NCBI GenBank assembly: GCA_013140415.1
Contig: JABFSW010000155.1
Span: 1-23,776, forward strand
From: Nitrosarchaeum sp.
Lineage (GTDB): Archaea; Thermoproteota; Nitrososphaeria; Nitrososphaerales; Nitrosopumilaceae
Direction: 5' to 3'
DNA length: 23,776 nt
A program made the translations under genes and the position numbers. This document shows positions 5,981-13,998 of the stretch, piece by piece (the first letter of the stretch is position 1; each line of letters opens with the position of its first letter). Below the pieces are notes generated by a model. It ran no database searches. It was not told the origin of the DNA and worked only from the letters and a program-made list of their open reading frames with translations.

Positions 5981-7170
5981 TATTGTGGTACCCCCATGGT
6001 ATTTCCTACACCAATTAACAAAACAGATTGGCCAGGTTTTGTATTGTCATGAATCATCTCATAGATTTGTGAGCGTACATTATCTGCCTTGTCTGCAATT
6101 TCTTTAGTCATTAGTGTTATGGCTTCTTTGACAGATTGTTTTATCACAATCGCAAAAATAGGAATGTTATTTTTTGTTGCAACATCCTCTATCTGAAATC
6201 GTTCAGTTCCAATTCCACCTATTGCTGCACCAAATCCTTGTGCAATAGTTGCAGATTCTTCTCCTTCCATTTTTAATGCAGCATCTACCATGATGATAAT
6301 ATCTGGTTTATTTTTAGAGATAATTGATTCTACTGCATCTCCAGGTCTACCAACAGTAGAGCCAGGACCTTCAGCTTTTAATAAAAACAATTTTCGCCCA
6401 TCATATTGAATTTCACTAAGAACAGTTTGAAAAGCAAGGGATTCCTTTTTAGTATCAAGCATCATTTTGCCTACAACCATAGGGCCTATTCCATCACCTA
6501 TAGGCTGACCCATTTTAAAAGCAGGAATGGCTTTGTGCATGGCTTCTGCTTCTTCTAATATAAAAGGCAAAATCATTTGAAGTGGTAAAATTAATGGATA
6601 GTTATTCTGTTTTTTTGCAGTCAAGTAGAGATGATTGATTACTTTGTAAATCATTTGCAAAGATGTGGCAATTTCAAGCAGGGTTTGAATTTTGGTTAAT
6701 TCTAAATCACTTGTTTGAGGAGACAATAATTTTACATGTTCCCTAGAATAATCTTCTCGCGCCCTTACGATATGTCTGACTTTGGAAACTATTCCGTTTG
6801 GATCCATGTCAACTGGCATTATAGTAAAATAATCTAAAAAGCGGTCAATTTTTTTAGTCGGATCATCTTTAGGATTCATATTTTTTTTAATATAATCAAT
6901 TAATTCATTTCGGGATTGAGTTTTGTAGTATTCTAGTTTTTTGATTCCTTTTTTTATTTCTCCAGATGTAATTGATAATTGAATTCTCTGTCCATAGAAG
7001 ACAAAAATAATAATTGGAACAATCCAGATTAACATCATAATTGGATTAGTGTCATCATTTAATCCAAACAATTGATCAAAATCGATGTTTGTAAAATCCA
7101 ATAAAAACAGAGTTAAGGGAATCCAAATTAAATCATTCGTATATTCAAATGGAAATAATAAAAAATTCAA
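5980..7170 (-). CDS. DUF1512-type archaeal membrane protein
   Basis: A 396-residue protein with an N-terminal hydrophobic region (about 10-27 and 43-59), then a long cytosolic part. The C-terminal part contains glycine-rich segments (AFKMGQPIGDGIGPMVVG near 219-236, AEGPGSTVGRPGDAVE near 274-289, GFGAAIGGIG near 324-333) and ends with SVLLIGVGNTMGVPQ. This matches my recollection of DUF1512, a conserved archaeal family of unknown function. The late region reads like a P-loop-free nucleotide- or phosphate-binding domain, but that is inference. The start is TTG at 7170, with a T-rich TATA-like stretch upstream. The stop overlaps the following zinc-ribbon start. Divergent from TBP. Confidence 0.75.
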   Translation of the reverse strand: MNFLLFPFEYTNDLIWIPLTLFLLDFTNIDFDQLFGLNDDTNPIMMLIWIVPIIIFVFYGQRIQLSITSGEIKKGIKKLEYYKTQSRNELIDYIKKNMNPKDDPTKKIDRFLDYFTIMPVDMDPNGIVSKVRHIVRAREDYSREHVKLLSPQTSDLELTKIQTLLEIATSLQMIYKVINHLYLTAKKQNNYPLILPLQMILPFILEEAEAMHKAIPAFKMGQPIGDGIGPMVVGKMMLDTKKESLAFQTVLSEIQYDGRKLFLLKAEGPGSTVGRPGDAVESIISKNKPDIIIMVDAALKMEGEESATIAQGFGAAIGGIGTERFQIEDVATKNNIPIFAIVIKQSVKEAITLMTKEIADKADNVRSQIYEMIHDNTKPGQSVLLIGVGNTMGVPQ

Positions 7171-7224
7171 CCTAAAGTAGAAATTGTAAAAATAGTCTAC
7201 TTGAGGGTAAAAAAATGGCGAGTG

Positions 7225-7236
7225 CTTTTATTATAG
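7225..7236 (+). promoter_or_regulatory. TATA box of the TBP gene
   Basis: CTTTTATTATAG is centred 28 nt before the ATG at 7259, so the TBP mRNA is probably leaderless. TBP may bind its own promoter here. Confidence 0.5.
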
Positions 7237-7258
7237 GGAGGGTAGAAAAAACCTGAAT

Positions 7259-7819
7259 ATGCCACAAACAAAGCCTATTGTAAGCGTGGAAAATGTTGTA
7301 GCATCTGCTTCAGTTGACCAGAAAATGGACCTAAATGAAATTACAAGAACATTCCCAGATGTAGAATATCATCCTGACCAATTTCCAGGACTAGTCTTTA
7401 GATTAAAGAGTCCAAAAACAGCAACTTTGATTTTTACCTCAGGAAAAATGGTATGCACAGGATCAAAATCTGAAGAAATGGCAAGAAAGGCAGTAAAAAC
7501 AGTAGTACAAAAACTTCGAAAAGGTGGAATTAAAGTAAAAAAAGACGCAACAGTTGAAATTCAAAATATAGTGGCATCAATTAATCTTGGAGGTAAAATC
7601 CATCTTGAACAAGCTGCAAGAACTTTACCAAGAAGTATGTATGAACCAGAGCAATTCCCAGGATTGATTCACAGAATGCTAGATCCAAAAACAGTAATTT
7701 TGTTATTTTCTTCTGGAAAACTTGTATGCACTGGCGCTAAAAAAGAACCAGATGTGTACAGATCAGTAAACAACTTGCATGCACTACTAGAAGAAAAAAA
7801 CCTAATGATCTACGATTAA
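7259..7819 (+). CDS. tbp: TATA-box-binding protein (TBP)
   Basis: A 186-residue protein formed of two direct repeats (about 5-93 and 94-186), each with the TBP pattern: VxxxNxVASxxxxxxxxL, then YxPxQFPGLxxRxxxPKT, then LxFxSGKxVCTGxK. Both halves keep QFPGL and SGK-VCTG, so both stirrups should contact DNA. TBP recruits TFB and RNA polymerase to promoters. It is divergent from DUF1512 and convergent with the tRNA-binding protein gene. The stop codon lies inside a 20-bp palindrome. Confidence 0.97.
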   Translation: MPQTKPIVSVENVVASASVDQKMDLNEITRTFPDVEYHPDQFPGLVFRLKSPKTATLIFTSGKMVCTGSKSEEMARKAVKTVVQKLRKGGIKVKKDATVEIQNIVASINLGGKIHLEQAARTLPRSMYEPEQFPGLIHRMLDPKTVILLFSSGKLVCTGAKKEPDVYRSVNNLHALLEEKNLMIYD

Positions 7820-7827
7820 TCGTAGAT
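7808..7827. terminator. 20-bp perfect palindrome over TBP stop codon
   Basis: ATCTACGATT followed at once by AATCGTAGAT is a perfect inverted repeat. It contains the TBP stop (TAA, 7817-7819) and is followed by T-rich DNA (7830-7853). It sits between convergent genes, so a transcription terminator or RNA end-processing hairpin is likely. Confidence 0.5.
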
Positions 7828-7843
7828 TGAGTTTATTTTCAGA

Positions 7844-8170
7844 TTATTTTATTGGACTTCCTAATGGAACATCTTCATTTACAGTTAACCAAAATGGTTT
7901 ATCATCAACATCAGCTGCCAAAAGCATTGCATTTGATTCTACACCTGCCATTGTTTTTGGTTCTAGATTTGCAATAACAATTACAGTTTTTCCAATAATA
8001 TCTTCAGGTTTGTAATATTGTGCACCACCAATTATCACATTTCTTGTTTCATTACCAAGATCAATGATTCCTTTAATAATTCTGGTTTTGCCTGGGATGG
8101 GTTCAGTTGAAATAATTTTTGCCACACGAATATCTAATTTTGCAAAATCATCATAAGTTACATGAGACAT
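7844..8170 (-). CDS. tRNA-binding OB-fold protein (CsaA / MetRS-beta type)
   Basis: A 108-residue stand-alone EMAP/Trbp111-type OB-fold: FAKLDIRVAKI (9-19) opens the first strand as in CsaA and the MetRS C-terminal domain. VIIGGAQYY and GKTVIVIANLEPKTMAGVESNAMLLAA follow, with the conserved NLEPxxMxGxxSxxMLLAA core. Such proteins bind tRNA elbows non-specifically or act as the beta unit of methionyl-tRNA synthetase. ATG start at 8170, with TTTTAA about 24-27 nt upstream. Convergent with TBP. Confidence 0.87.
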   Translation of the reverse strand: MSHVTYDDFAKLDIRVAKIISTEPIPGKTRIIKGIIDLGNETRNVIIGGAQYYKPEDIIGKTVIVIANLEPKTMAGVESNAMLLAADVDDKPFWLTVNEDVPLGSPIK

Positions 8171-8211
8171 AAGAATTCCTAAATTACCTTGTTAAAATGA
8201 ATTTCGAAATT

Positions 8212-8427
8212 TCACATTAGAACTTTTTTATCAATACCACTTGTCTCAATTTCATATTTTAGAGCCGCAGGAAGTTCAATGTATTTTTTATTAACTAATA
8301 CAATTATTTGGTCATCAGGTACATTTACCATTTTTAGTAACTTACCACGTTGATGAGCATAAGCGTTTTTCCAAAATCCTGCTCCATCAAAGGTTCCAAT
8401 TTTTGGCATATATCGTGAGGGTTTCAT
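8212..8427 (-). CDS. Unknown 71-aa basic protein with a structured leader
   Basis: ATG at 8427 opens 71 codons. The sequence is basic at the N-terminus, with GTFDGAGFWKNAYAHQRGKLLKM in the middle given here only by its positions 12-33 and key residues (F14, G16, W19, R28, K30), then a beta-like IIVLV and KYIELP segment. It looks like a small RNA- or ribosome-associated protein, but I do not recognise the family. There is no TATA box at the leaderless distance; the nearest lies at 8534-8556, so the mRNA should carry a leader of roughly 95 nt, which folds. A second in-frame ATG at 8409 is possible. Confidence 0.6.
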   Translation of the reverse strand: MKPSRYMPKIGTFDGAGFWKNAYAHQRGKLLKMVNVPDDQIIVLVNKKYIELPAALKYEIETSGIDKKVLM

Positions 8428-8443
8428 TTTTTTAAGGGTAATT

Positions 8444-8522
8444 GACTGTGACGGAAGTTTGGCAATTGCCGTTAGAACTGGAGTTACTGTTCTGGATTTT
8501 GGGCATGTTGCCCATCACAGTC
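8444..8522 (-). ncRNA. Candidate structured leader RNA or small RNA
   Basis: An 8-bp inverted repeat, GACTGTGA (8444-8451) with TCACAGTC (8515-8522), closes a 79-nt segment. Inside are three further hairpin possibilities: GGGCA/TGCCC (8501-8513), AGAAC/GTTCT (8474-8493) and the palindrome GGCAATTGCC (8461-8470). GC is about 48 percent in a roughly one-third GC neighbourhood. A near-symmetric TATA stretch (8545-8556) is centred about 27-29 nt from 8522, so a minus transcript could start at the stem base and run into the 71-aa gene. A 24-codon ORF (8432-8506) also lies within it. No RNA family recognised. Confidence 0.4.
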
Positions 8523-8544
8523 TCTTTCTGTACATATAGGAATC

Positions 8545-8556
8545 TAATATATTTAA
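8545..8556. promoter_or_regulatory. Bidirectional TATA element
   Basis: TAATATATTTAA is nearly symmetric. It is centred about 30 nt before the plus-strand ATG at 8581 and about 28 nt before the base of the minus-strand structured element at 8522. It can therefore serve both divergent transcripts. Confidence 0.5.
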
Positions 8557-8580
8557 TGCGAAATTAACGAGTAAAAGGTC

Positions 8581-8997
8581 ATGGCAGAAATCGAAGTTTC
8601 AGTTGAAATTAGTGCTCAAATAGACAAAGTTTGGGATATAGTATCAGACATAGATAACGAACCAAAATTTTGGAAAGGAACTAAAGAGATTAGAAATATA
8701 TCAAAAAATGAAAATATAGTCAACAGGGAGATAACCATTGCATTTAGAGACCAAAAATGCATGCAAGAAGTAAAATTATACCCCAAAGAAAAGATCGAGG
8801 CGGCATTTACAAAAGGAATCATAGACGGAACTAAAATCATTACTCTAACTGCCAAAGATGAAAAAACATTGCTGAATGTAAAATGGGACATCAAACTTAC
8901 AGGTGTGATGGGGATGTTTACAGGGATGATAAAAAAACACATCGAAAGTGGAACAGTGCAAGCACTGCAAAAGATCAAAGAAGAAATAGAGAGATAA
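8581..8997 (+). CDS. SRPBCC (START-like) ligand-binding protein
   Basis: A 138-residue single SRPBCC domain: VSVEISAQIDKVWDIVSDIDNEPKFW (about 6-31, key W18, W31) is the usual beta1-helix entry, followed by antiparallel strands and a long C-terminal helix (GMIKKHIESGTVQALQKIKEEIE, key residues K118-E137). These proteins hold hydrophobic ligands such as lipids, polyketides or isoprenoids in a deep cavity; some are cyclases or aromatases. The ligand is unknown. The membrane glycosyltransferase gene begins 5 nt downstream, so both likely act on the same lipid-like substrate. Confidence 0.78.
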   Translation: MAEIEVSVEISAQIDKVWDIVSDIDNEPKFWKGTKEIRNISKNENIVNREITIAFRDQKCMQEVKLYPKEKIEAAFTKGIIDGTKIITLTAKDEKTLLNVKWDIKLTGVMGMFTGMIKKHIESGTVQALQKIKEEIER

Positions 8998-9002
8998 AAT
9001 TC

Positions 9003-10208
9003 ATGGAATTAATTTCAGATATTTTGAATTATTCACTAACTGCAATTTTAATTGGAGTGTCCATTACATGGATATTTCTAATTAAATCTATGATTGATTC
9101 TATCAGATTAACTCCATATTTAGATAAATTTGAAAGAAAGGAACACACTAATCCCAAGGTTTCAGTCATTCTTCCTGCAAGAAATGAAGAAGAATTTATT
9201 GGAAAATGTTTAGATTCGTTAATTGGGCAAGACTATACAAATTATGAAATTATTGTAGTTGATGATTCATCAGAGGATGCAACAAGTAAAATTATTTCAG
9301 AGTATGCAAAGAAAAATTCCAAAATAATACCAGTGAGTGCGCAAATAAAACCAGATGGATGGATGGGGAAAAATTGGGCCTGTATGGAAGGATACAAAAA
9401 GACAACAGGAGAACTATTATTATTTACAGATGCAGATACAAAACATTCACAAAATGTAATTTCTCTTGCAGTATCACATTTACTTTCTTTTAATTTAGAC
9501 GCATTATCAGCAATTCCAAAAATGCGTACAATAGATTTTTGGACAAGAATCACACTTCCTATGATTTCAACATTTCTTCATACAAGATTTTCAGCTATTC
9601 GAGTTAATGATCCTTCAAAGAAGACAGCATATTTCTTTGGCAGTTTTTTCATAATTAAACAAAAAACCTACAAAGAAGTAGGAATGCACGAAGGTGTAAA
9701 ACATGAAATTATTGAAGATGGGGCACTAGGGAAAAAAGTAAAAGAATCAGGACATAAGATGAAAATGACTAGAGGAGATCATCTAATAGAAGCAGTGTGG
9801 GCACGAGACAAAAGTACACTTTGGAATGCCCTCAAAAGACTGATGATTCCATTATATCTTCAAAATGGAAAAATCGCAATCGGTATTTTCTTTGCAGTGT
9901 TATTCTTACTTTTTATGCCATTTCCAATTTTAGCATATTCTACTTTATTGGTATTGGAAACAACATCGTTTTCAATTTTATTTATAGCATCATTTGTTGC
10001 TTCAATTATGATTTACATAGGAGCAATAATTGAAGTCAAGAAACTATTGCAATTGAGATTAATTGACGCGTTATTTGCCCCCATAGGGAGCTTGATAGTA
10101 GTACTAGGATTTTTGGGTGGATTACTTCAGGCAAAAAACAGCACTGTATCTTGGAGAGGAAGAAAATATTCCATGAAAGATCATGTTCAGAATTCGATAA
10201 GTGTATAG
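9003..10208 (+). CDS. Membrane glycosyltransferase, GT2 family, CrtQ/HpnB-like
   Basis: A 401-residue enzyme: N-terminal helix (about 5-27), GT-A catalytic domain (51-280), then three hydrophobic segments (291-311, 325-343, 358-376). Catalytic features are VSVILPARNEE (53-63), VVDDSS (85-90), the DxD motif DADT (143-146), EDG (238-240) and a basic KxxR end. GWMGKNWA and the C-terminal TVSWRGRKY resemble carotenoid and hopanoid-associated GT2 enzymes, so a lipid or isoprenoid acceptor is likely. I chose ATG at 9003; a longer frame from 8883 would overlap the SRPBCC gene and has no family match. Confidence 0.83.
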   Translation: MELISDILNYSLTAILIGVSITWIFLIKSMIDSIRLTPYLDKFERKEHTNPKVSVILPARNEEEFIGKCLDSLIGQDYTNYEIIVVDDSSEDATSKIISEYAKKNSKIIPVSAQIKPDGWMGKNWACMEGYKKTTGELLLFTDADTKHSQNVISLAVSHLLSFNLDALSAIPKMRTIDFWTRITLPMISTFLHTRFSAIRVNDPSKKTAYFFGSFFIIKQKTYKEVGMHEGVKHEIIEDGALGKKVKESGHKMKMTRGDHLIEAVWARDKSTLWNALKRLMIPLYLQNGKIAIGIFFAVLFLLFMPFPILAYSTLLVLETTSFSILFIASFVASIMIYIGAIIEVKKLLQLRLIDALFAPIGSLIVVLGFLGGLLQAKNSTVSWRGRKYSMKDHVQNSISV

Positions 10209-10245
10209 CAATACTTTTAGATAGAAAATATGGTAGCGATGTCGC

Positions 10246-11382
10246 ATGGATAAATCAGGAATGTTGGTAGGTGGAACAATAGGGGCTGTAATTGTTGCAG
10301 TTATTTTTGTAGTAATTTTGATAACACCTACTACAATGAAATCTGAAATTATTGTAAGTGACAAACCCATTCCAAGTGCAATAGGAGAAACAACAGCATA
10401 TTCAAAGAATCTTTCATTAATTGAGATATTTGAAAAATCAGAACCAGGAGTAGTCAGAGTCAATGTTCAAAGAACAGATCAAGCAAATGGAACTAGTGGA
10501 GTTGGCTCTGGTTTTGTTTTTGATAAAAAAGGACATATCATTACAAATTCTCATGTTGTAAAGGATGTGAAAAAAGTGGTCGTTACATTTCTTGATGGTC
10601 GTTCATACAATGCAGAGATAATTGGTTTTGATGAATTTACAGATATTGGAGTTGTCAAAGTTAATGCGGATTTGTCATTGTTACAACCACTGGCATTGGG
10701 GGATTCATCTAACCTCAAAGTTGGAGAACCAATTGCAGCAATTGGAAATCCATTTGGACTATCAGGTTCTATGACATCGGGGATTGTCAGTCAGTTAGGC
10801 AGATTATTACCTTCAGGTGCAGGATATTCCATTCCAGATGTGATTCAAACAGATGCTGCAATCAATCCAGGAAATTCTGGAGGACCGTTGCTCAATATGA
10901 GAGGAGAAATTGTTGGAATAAACACTGCAATACAGTCCACTACAGGCGAATTTACAGGAGTTGGATTTGCAGTTCCATCCCAGACAATAGCCAAAATTGT
11001 TCCAAGTCTAATAGAAAATGGAAAATATCATCACCCATGGATTGGAATTTCGGGTAGAGATATTGATCCTGATCTAGCCAAAGTTTTGAATCTAAAGGAT
11101 GCAGTAGGATTTCTTGTAATCACAGTAGTAGAAAATAGTCCGGCAGCAAAAGCAGGCATACATGGATCTGATGAGACAGTTCAGGTCGAAGGAGTAAATT
11201 ATCCAATTGGAGGAGACATCATACTATCAGTAGATGGTAAACAAGTAAGAAAAATAGACGATATTTTGATTCATCTACAAAGAGCAAAATCTGTTGGAGA
11301 TGAAATGAGTTTAGAGATTCTAAGAGATGGTAGAACAACTAACATCATAATTGCCTTAGAAGAAAGACCAAATGGAAATTAA
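10246..11382 (+). CDS. HtrA/DegP-like trypsin-fold serine protease with PDZ domain
   Basis: A 378-residue membrane-anchored protease: helix at about 7-28, trypsin-like domain (65-250) with the intact triad H103 (TNSHVV), D133 (FTDIGVV) and S211 (GNSGGP), then one PDZ domain (about 262-372, with GVNYP and GGDIILSVDGKQV). The family degrades misfolded extracytoplasmic proteins and is probably on the outer face of the cell membrane here. A TATA-like TACTTTTAGA (10212-10221) is centred 29 nt before the ATG, so it has its own promoter. The gene lies between the glycosyltransferase and cofG. Confidence 0.93.
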   Translation: MDKSGMLVGGTIGAVIVAVIFVVILITPTTMKSEIIVSDKPIPSAIGETTAYSKNLSLIEIFEKSEPGVVRVNVQRTDQANGTSGVGSGFVFDKKGHIITNSHVVKDVKKVVVTFLDGRSYNAEIIGFDEFTDIGVVKVNADLSLLQPLALGDSSNLKVGEPIAAIGNPFGLSGSMTSGIVSQLGRLLPSGAGYSIPDVIQTDAAINPGNSGGPLLNMRGEIVGINTAIQSTTGEFTGVGFAVPSQTIAKIVPSLIENGKYHHPWIGISGRDIDPDLAKVLNLKDAVGFLVITVVENSPAAKAGIHGSDETVQVEGVNYPIGGDIILSVDGKQVRKIDDILIHLQRAKSVGDEMSLEILRDGRTTNIIIALEERPNGN

Positions 11383-11392
11383 AGCAATACAA

Positions 11393-11402
11393 GCATAAAT
11401 AC
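11393..11402 (+). promoter_or_regulatory. TATA-like box of cofG
   Basis: GCATAAATAC is centred 27 nt before the TTG at 11425 and supports that start for a leaderless cofGH mRNA. Confidence 0.5.
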
Positions 11403-11424
11403 TTCTAGACAAGCAACACAACTA

Positions 11425-12594
11425 TTGAACAAACTTGTATTAAACTCTGAGAGTTTAAACAATGTTTTAGAAAACAAGATAATTTCCAGAGACGAAATAA
11501 TACAAATCTACGAAAATTCAAAAAGTAATCCCAATGAGTTGTTTTCAACAGCTCAAAAGTTGAGAAAAAAATTCAAAGAAGAGTCAGTTACATTTTCAAA
11601 AAAAGCATTTTTCAACATTGTAAATTTATGTAAAGACACATGTTCGTACTGTACTTACAAGGCAGAACCTGGTGAGAAAAAAATATCCTTGATGTCAAAA
11701 CAAGAAATAAAACAATTATTGAGTCTTGCAAAAAAATACAGATGTGTAGAAGCCTTGTTTGTAACAGGAGAGCAACCTGAACAAAGATATCAAGAAGCAC
11801 GAGATTGGCTAAAAACAAATGGATTCAGATCAACTGCAGAGTATTTGATTCATGCATCAGAATTAGCAATAGAAAGTGGATTGTTTCCACACACTAATGC
11901 AGGAAACTTGAATAAAGAAGATCTAAAAGAATTGCAAAAAAGCAATGTATCAATGGGCATAATGTTAGAAAATATCAGTGAAAGACTAACAAAAAAAGGA
12001 ATGCCGCATTATCTAGCAGCAAGTAAGAAACCAAAAGCACGACTAGAAGTACTAGAGAATGCGGGGAAGTTGAGAATTCCAATGACAACCGGGATATTAG
12101 TAGGAATTGGAGAAACACCAATGGAAATCATAGATTCAATTTTGGCAATAAGAAAACTACATGAAAAATATGGAAATATCCAAGAAGTGATTGTACAAAA
12201 TTTTCAACCAAAACAAGATACCATGATGAAGAATTTTCCTTCAGCGAATGAAAATTATTTCAAAATGGTTGTTGCATTAACAAGGATAATCATGCCAAAA
12301 ATGAACATACAGATTCCTCCAAATTTATCTCCAAATTCATATCATAGTTTTCTATCTTTGGGAATTAATGATTGGGGAGGAATTTCGCCACTTACACCAG
12401 ATTATGTAAATCCAGAATTTTCTTGGCCAGAGATTAAAAAAATAGAACAAGACTCAAAGAGGGCAGGATTTGAACTAAAATGTAGGTTTCCTGTTTATCC
12501 AGAATTTTTTTCGTTTATTGGCAAAGAGTTAAGAAATAAGATGAAAGATATCGAGGATGAAGAAAGATTGGTAAAACAGGAGTATTGGAAATGA
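11425..12594 (+). CDS. cofG: FO synthase subunit 1 (CofG), radical SAM
   Basis: A 389-residue radical SAM enzyme. The cluster-binding CxxxCxxC is C69, C73, C76 (CKDTCSYC), followed by TYKAEPGEK, and later MGIMLEN and GILVGIGETP as in CofG. It completes 7,8-didemethyl-8-hydroxy-5-deazariboflavin (FO), the chromophore of coenzyme F420, from the CofH product. TTG start at 11425 with a TATA-like box 27 nt upstream. The stop overlaps the cofH start by 4 nt (ATGA), so the two are translationally coupled. F420 is a known cofactor in this archaeal group. Confidence 0.95.
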   Translation: MNKLVLNSESLNNVLENKIISRDEIIQIYENSKSNPNELFSTAQKLRKKFKEESVTFSKKAFFNIVNLCKDTCSYCTYKAEPGEKKISLMSKQEIKQLLSLAKKYRCVEALFVTGEQPEQRYQEARDWLKTNGFRSTAEYLIHASELAIESGLFPHTNAGNLNKEDLKELQKSNVSMGIMLENISERLTKKGMPHYLAASKKPKARLEVLENAGKLRIPMTTGILVGIGETPMEIIDSILAIRKLHEKYGNIQEVIVQNFQPKQDTMMKNFPSANENYFKMVVALTRIIMPKMNIQIPPNLSPNSYHSFLSLGINDWGGISPLTPDYVNPEFSWPEIKKIEQDSKRAGFELKCRFPVYPEFFSFIGKELRNKMKDIEDEERLVKQEYWK

Positions 12595-13850
12595 GTATCA
12601 ACATAGAATCACTGCTTAAAAATTCAGACTCTTTTGTTTCTGAGATTTTAAACAAGGCACTATCCGATAAAGAGATATCAGCACCAGAAGGATTAAGACT
12701 ATACAGTACAACAGGAGTAGATTTTCATTTAGTAGGATTGGTTGCAGATGAAATTAGAAACAGAAGAGTTGGTGATATTGTTACTTATGTTGTAAATAGA
12801 AATATCAATTTTACCAACGTATGCATCAAACAGTGTGGTTTTTGCGCATTTAGTAGAGATTTTAGAGAGGAGGAAGGTTATTTTCTTCCAACAGATGAGA
12901 TTGTAAGACGTGCAAAAGAAGCACATCAATTAGGTGCAACTGAAGTTTGCATTCAAGCTGGTCTCCCACCAGATATGGATGGTGATTTGTATGAAAATAT
13001 TTGTAGAGAAATTAAAAAAGAAATTCCAGACATTCACATACATGGATTTTCACCAGAGGAGGTTCTCTATGGAGCAACAAGATCAAAGACAACAATTAGA
13101 GAATATCTCAAAAGGCTCAAAGAATCAGGGGTAAACACTCTACCAGGAACAGCAGCGGAGATTCTAGATCAAAAACTAAGAGATAAAATTTCTCCAGGAA
13201 GAATAAGTGTGAAAGATTGGATAGAAGTAATCAAAACAGCTCATAGTCTTGGAATCAACACAACCTCAACTATGATGTTTGGACACATTGAAACATATGA
13301 AGACAGAGTAAATCACATTGTAAAAATTAGAGAAATTCAAAAGGAGACGAGAGGTTTTACAGAATTTGTCCCACTCAATTTTATCCATAGTGAAGCTCCA
13401 ATGTATAAACATCAATTGCATGATGGAATAAGACAAGGAGGTAGCGGTAATGACGTATTGCTAACACATGCAATTGCAAGAATTATGCTAAATAATTACA
13501 TAGACAATATTCAAATGTCTTGGGTAAAAGAAGGGCAGAAAATGTCACAATTGTTGTTAATGTGGGGAGCAAATGATTTTGGAGGAACTTTAATCAATGA
13601 AAGCATTTCAACATCTGCAGGTTCCAATCACGGTCAATTGATAAGACCAAAAGAGATAAGAAGACTAGTAAGAGAAATTGGAAGAGTACCTGCAGAAAGA
13701 AACACCAATTACAAAATATTGAAAAAATTTGATACTAGTGATGAATCAGATGATGAATTAGATAAAATTTCAGACTCATCGAAATTTGGCTCATATGCAG
13801 AACTAATCAAGATTAACAAATTCAAATACAAAAATCCAAGGAAAGAATAA
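12591..13850 (+). CDS. cofH: FO synthase subunit 2 (CofH), radical SAM
   Basis: A 419-residue radical SAM enzyme with CxxxCxxC at C78, C82, C85 (CIKQCGFC), followed by AFSRD. It contains GFSPEE and ESGVNTLPGTAAEIL regions as in CofH/MqnC relatives, and a late NDFGGT motif. CofH joins a tyrosine-derived 4-hydroxybenzyl group to 5-amino-6-ribitylaminouracil, the first FO step. I chose ATG at 12591, which overlaps the cofG stop as ATGA; a TTG two codons upstream is possible. The acidic, serine-rich segment near 382-397 (DTSDESDDELD) is a loose tail. Confidence 0.94.
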   Translation: MSINIESLLKNSDSFVSEILNKALSDKEISAPEGLRLYSTTGVDFHLVGLVADEIRNRRVGDIVTYVVNRNINFTNVCIKQCGFCAFSRDFREEEGYFLPTDEIVRRAKEAHQLGATEVCIQAGLPPDMDGDLYENICREIKKEIPDIHIHGFSPEEVLYGATRSKTTIREYLKRLKESGVNTLPGTAAEILDQKLRDKISPGRISVKDWIEVIKTAHSLGINTTSTMMFGHIETYEDRVNHIVKIREIQKETRGFTEFVPLNFIHSEAPMYKHQLHDGIRQGGSGNDVLLTHAIARIMLNNYIDNIQMSWVKEGQKMSQLLLMWGANDFGGTLINESISTSAGSNHGQLIRPKEIRRLVREIGRVPAERNTNYKILKKFDTSDESDDELDKISDSSKFGSYAELIKINKFKYKNPRKE

Positions 13851-13985
13851 TTGCCTTAGATAAAGTAGAGTCATTCAAAAAAGAATTGATAAAATGAGAG
13901 AATAAGATAGAAAATATAGAATCGTAGGCACAAAATGAGGTGTAAAAAAACCATCTAGACGGATCAACAAAGCTTCAGGTTAACA

Positions 13986-13993
13986 TTAATAAG
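13986..13993 (+). promoter_or_regulatory. TATA-like box of the winged-helix gene
   Basis: TTAATAAG is centred about 27 nt before the ATG at 14016, which places the transcript start in the dyad operator downstream. Confidence 0.4.
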
Positions 13994-13998
13994 GTAAT

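Noticed and set aside
8432..8506. 24-codon minus-strand ORF in the structured leader, as a normal gene
   Set aside because: Too short and low in hydrophobic or motif content. It is kept only as an alternative explanation for the leader, since the stems and GC content favour RNA.
8883..9002. N-terminal extension of the glycosyltransferase by 40 residues
   Set aside because: The extra codons overlap the SRPBCC gene in another frame, are not membrane- or GT2-like, and ATG at 9003 follows the SRPBCC stop by 5 nt.
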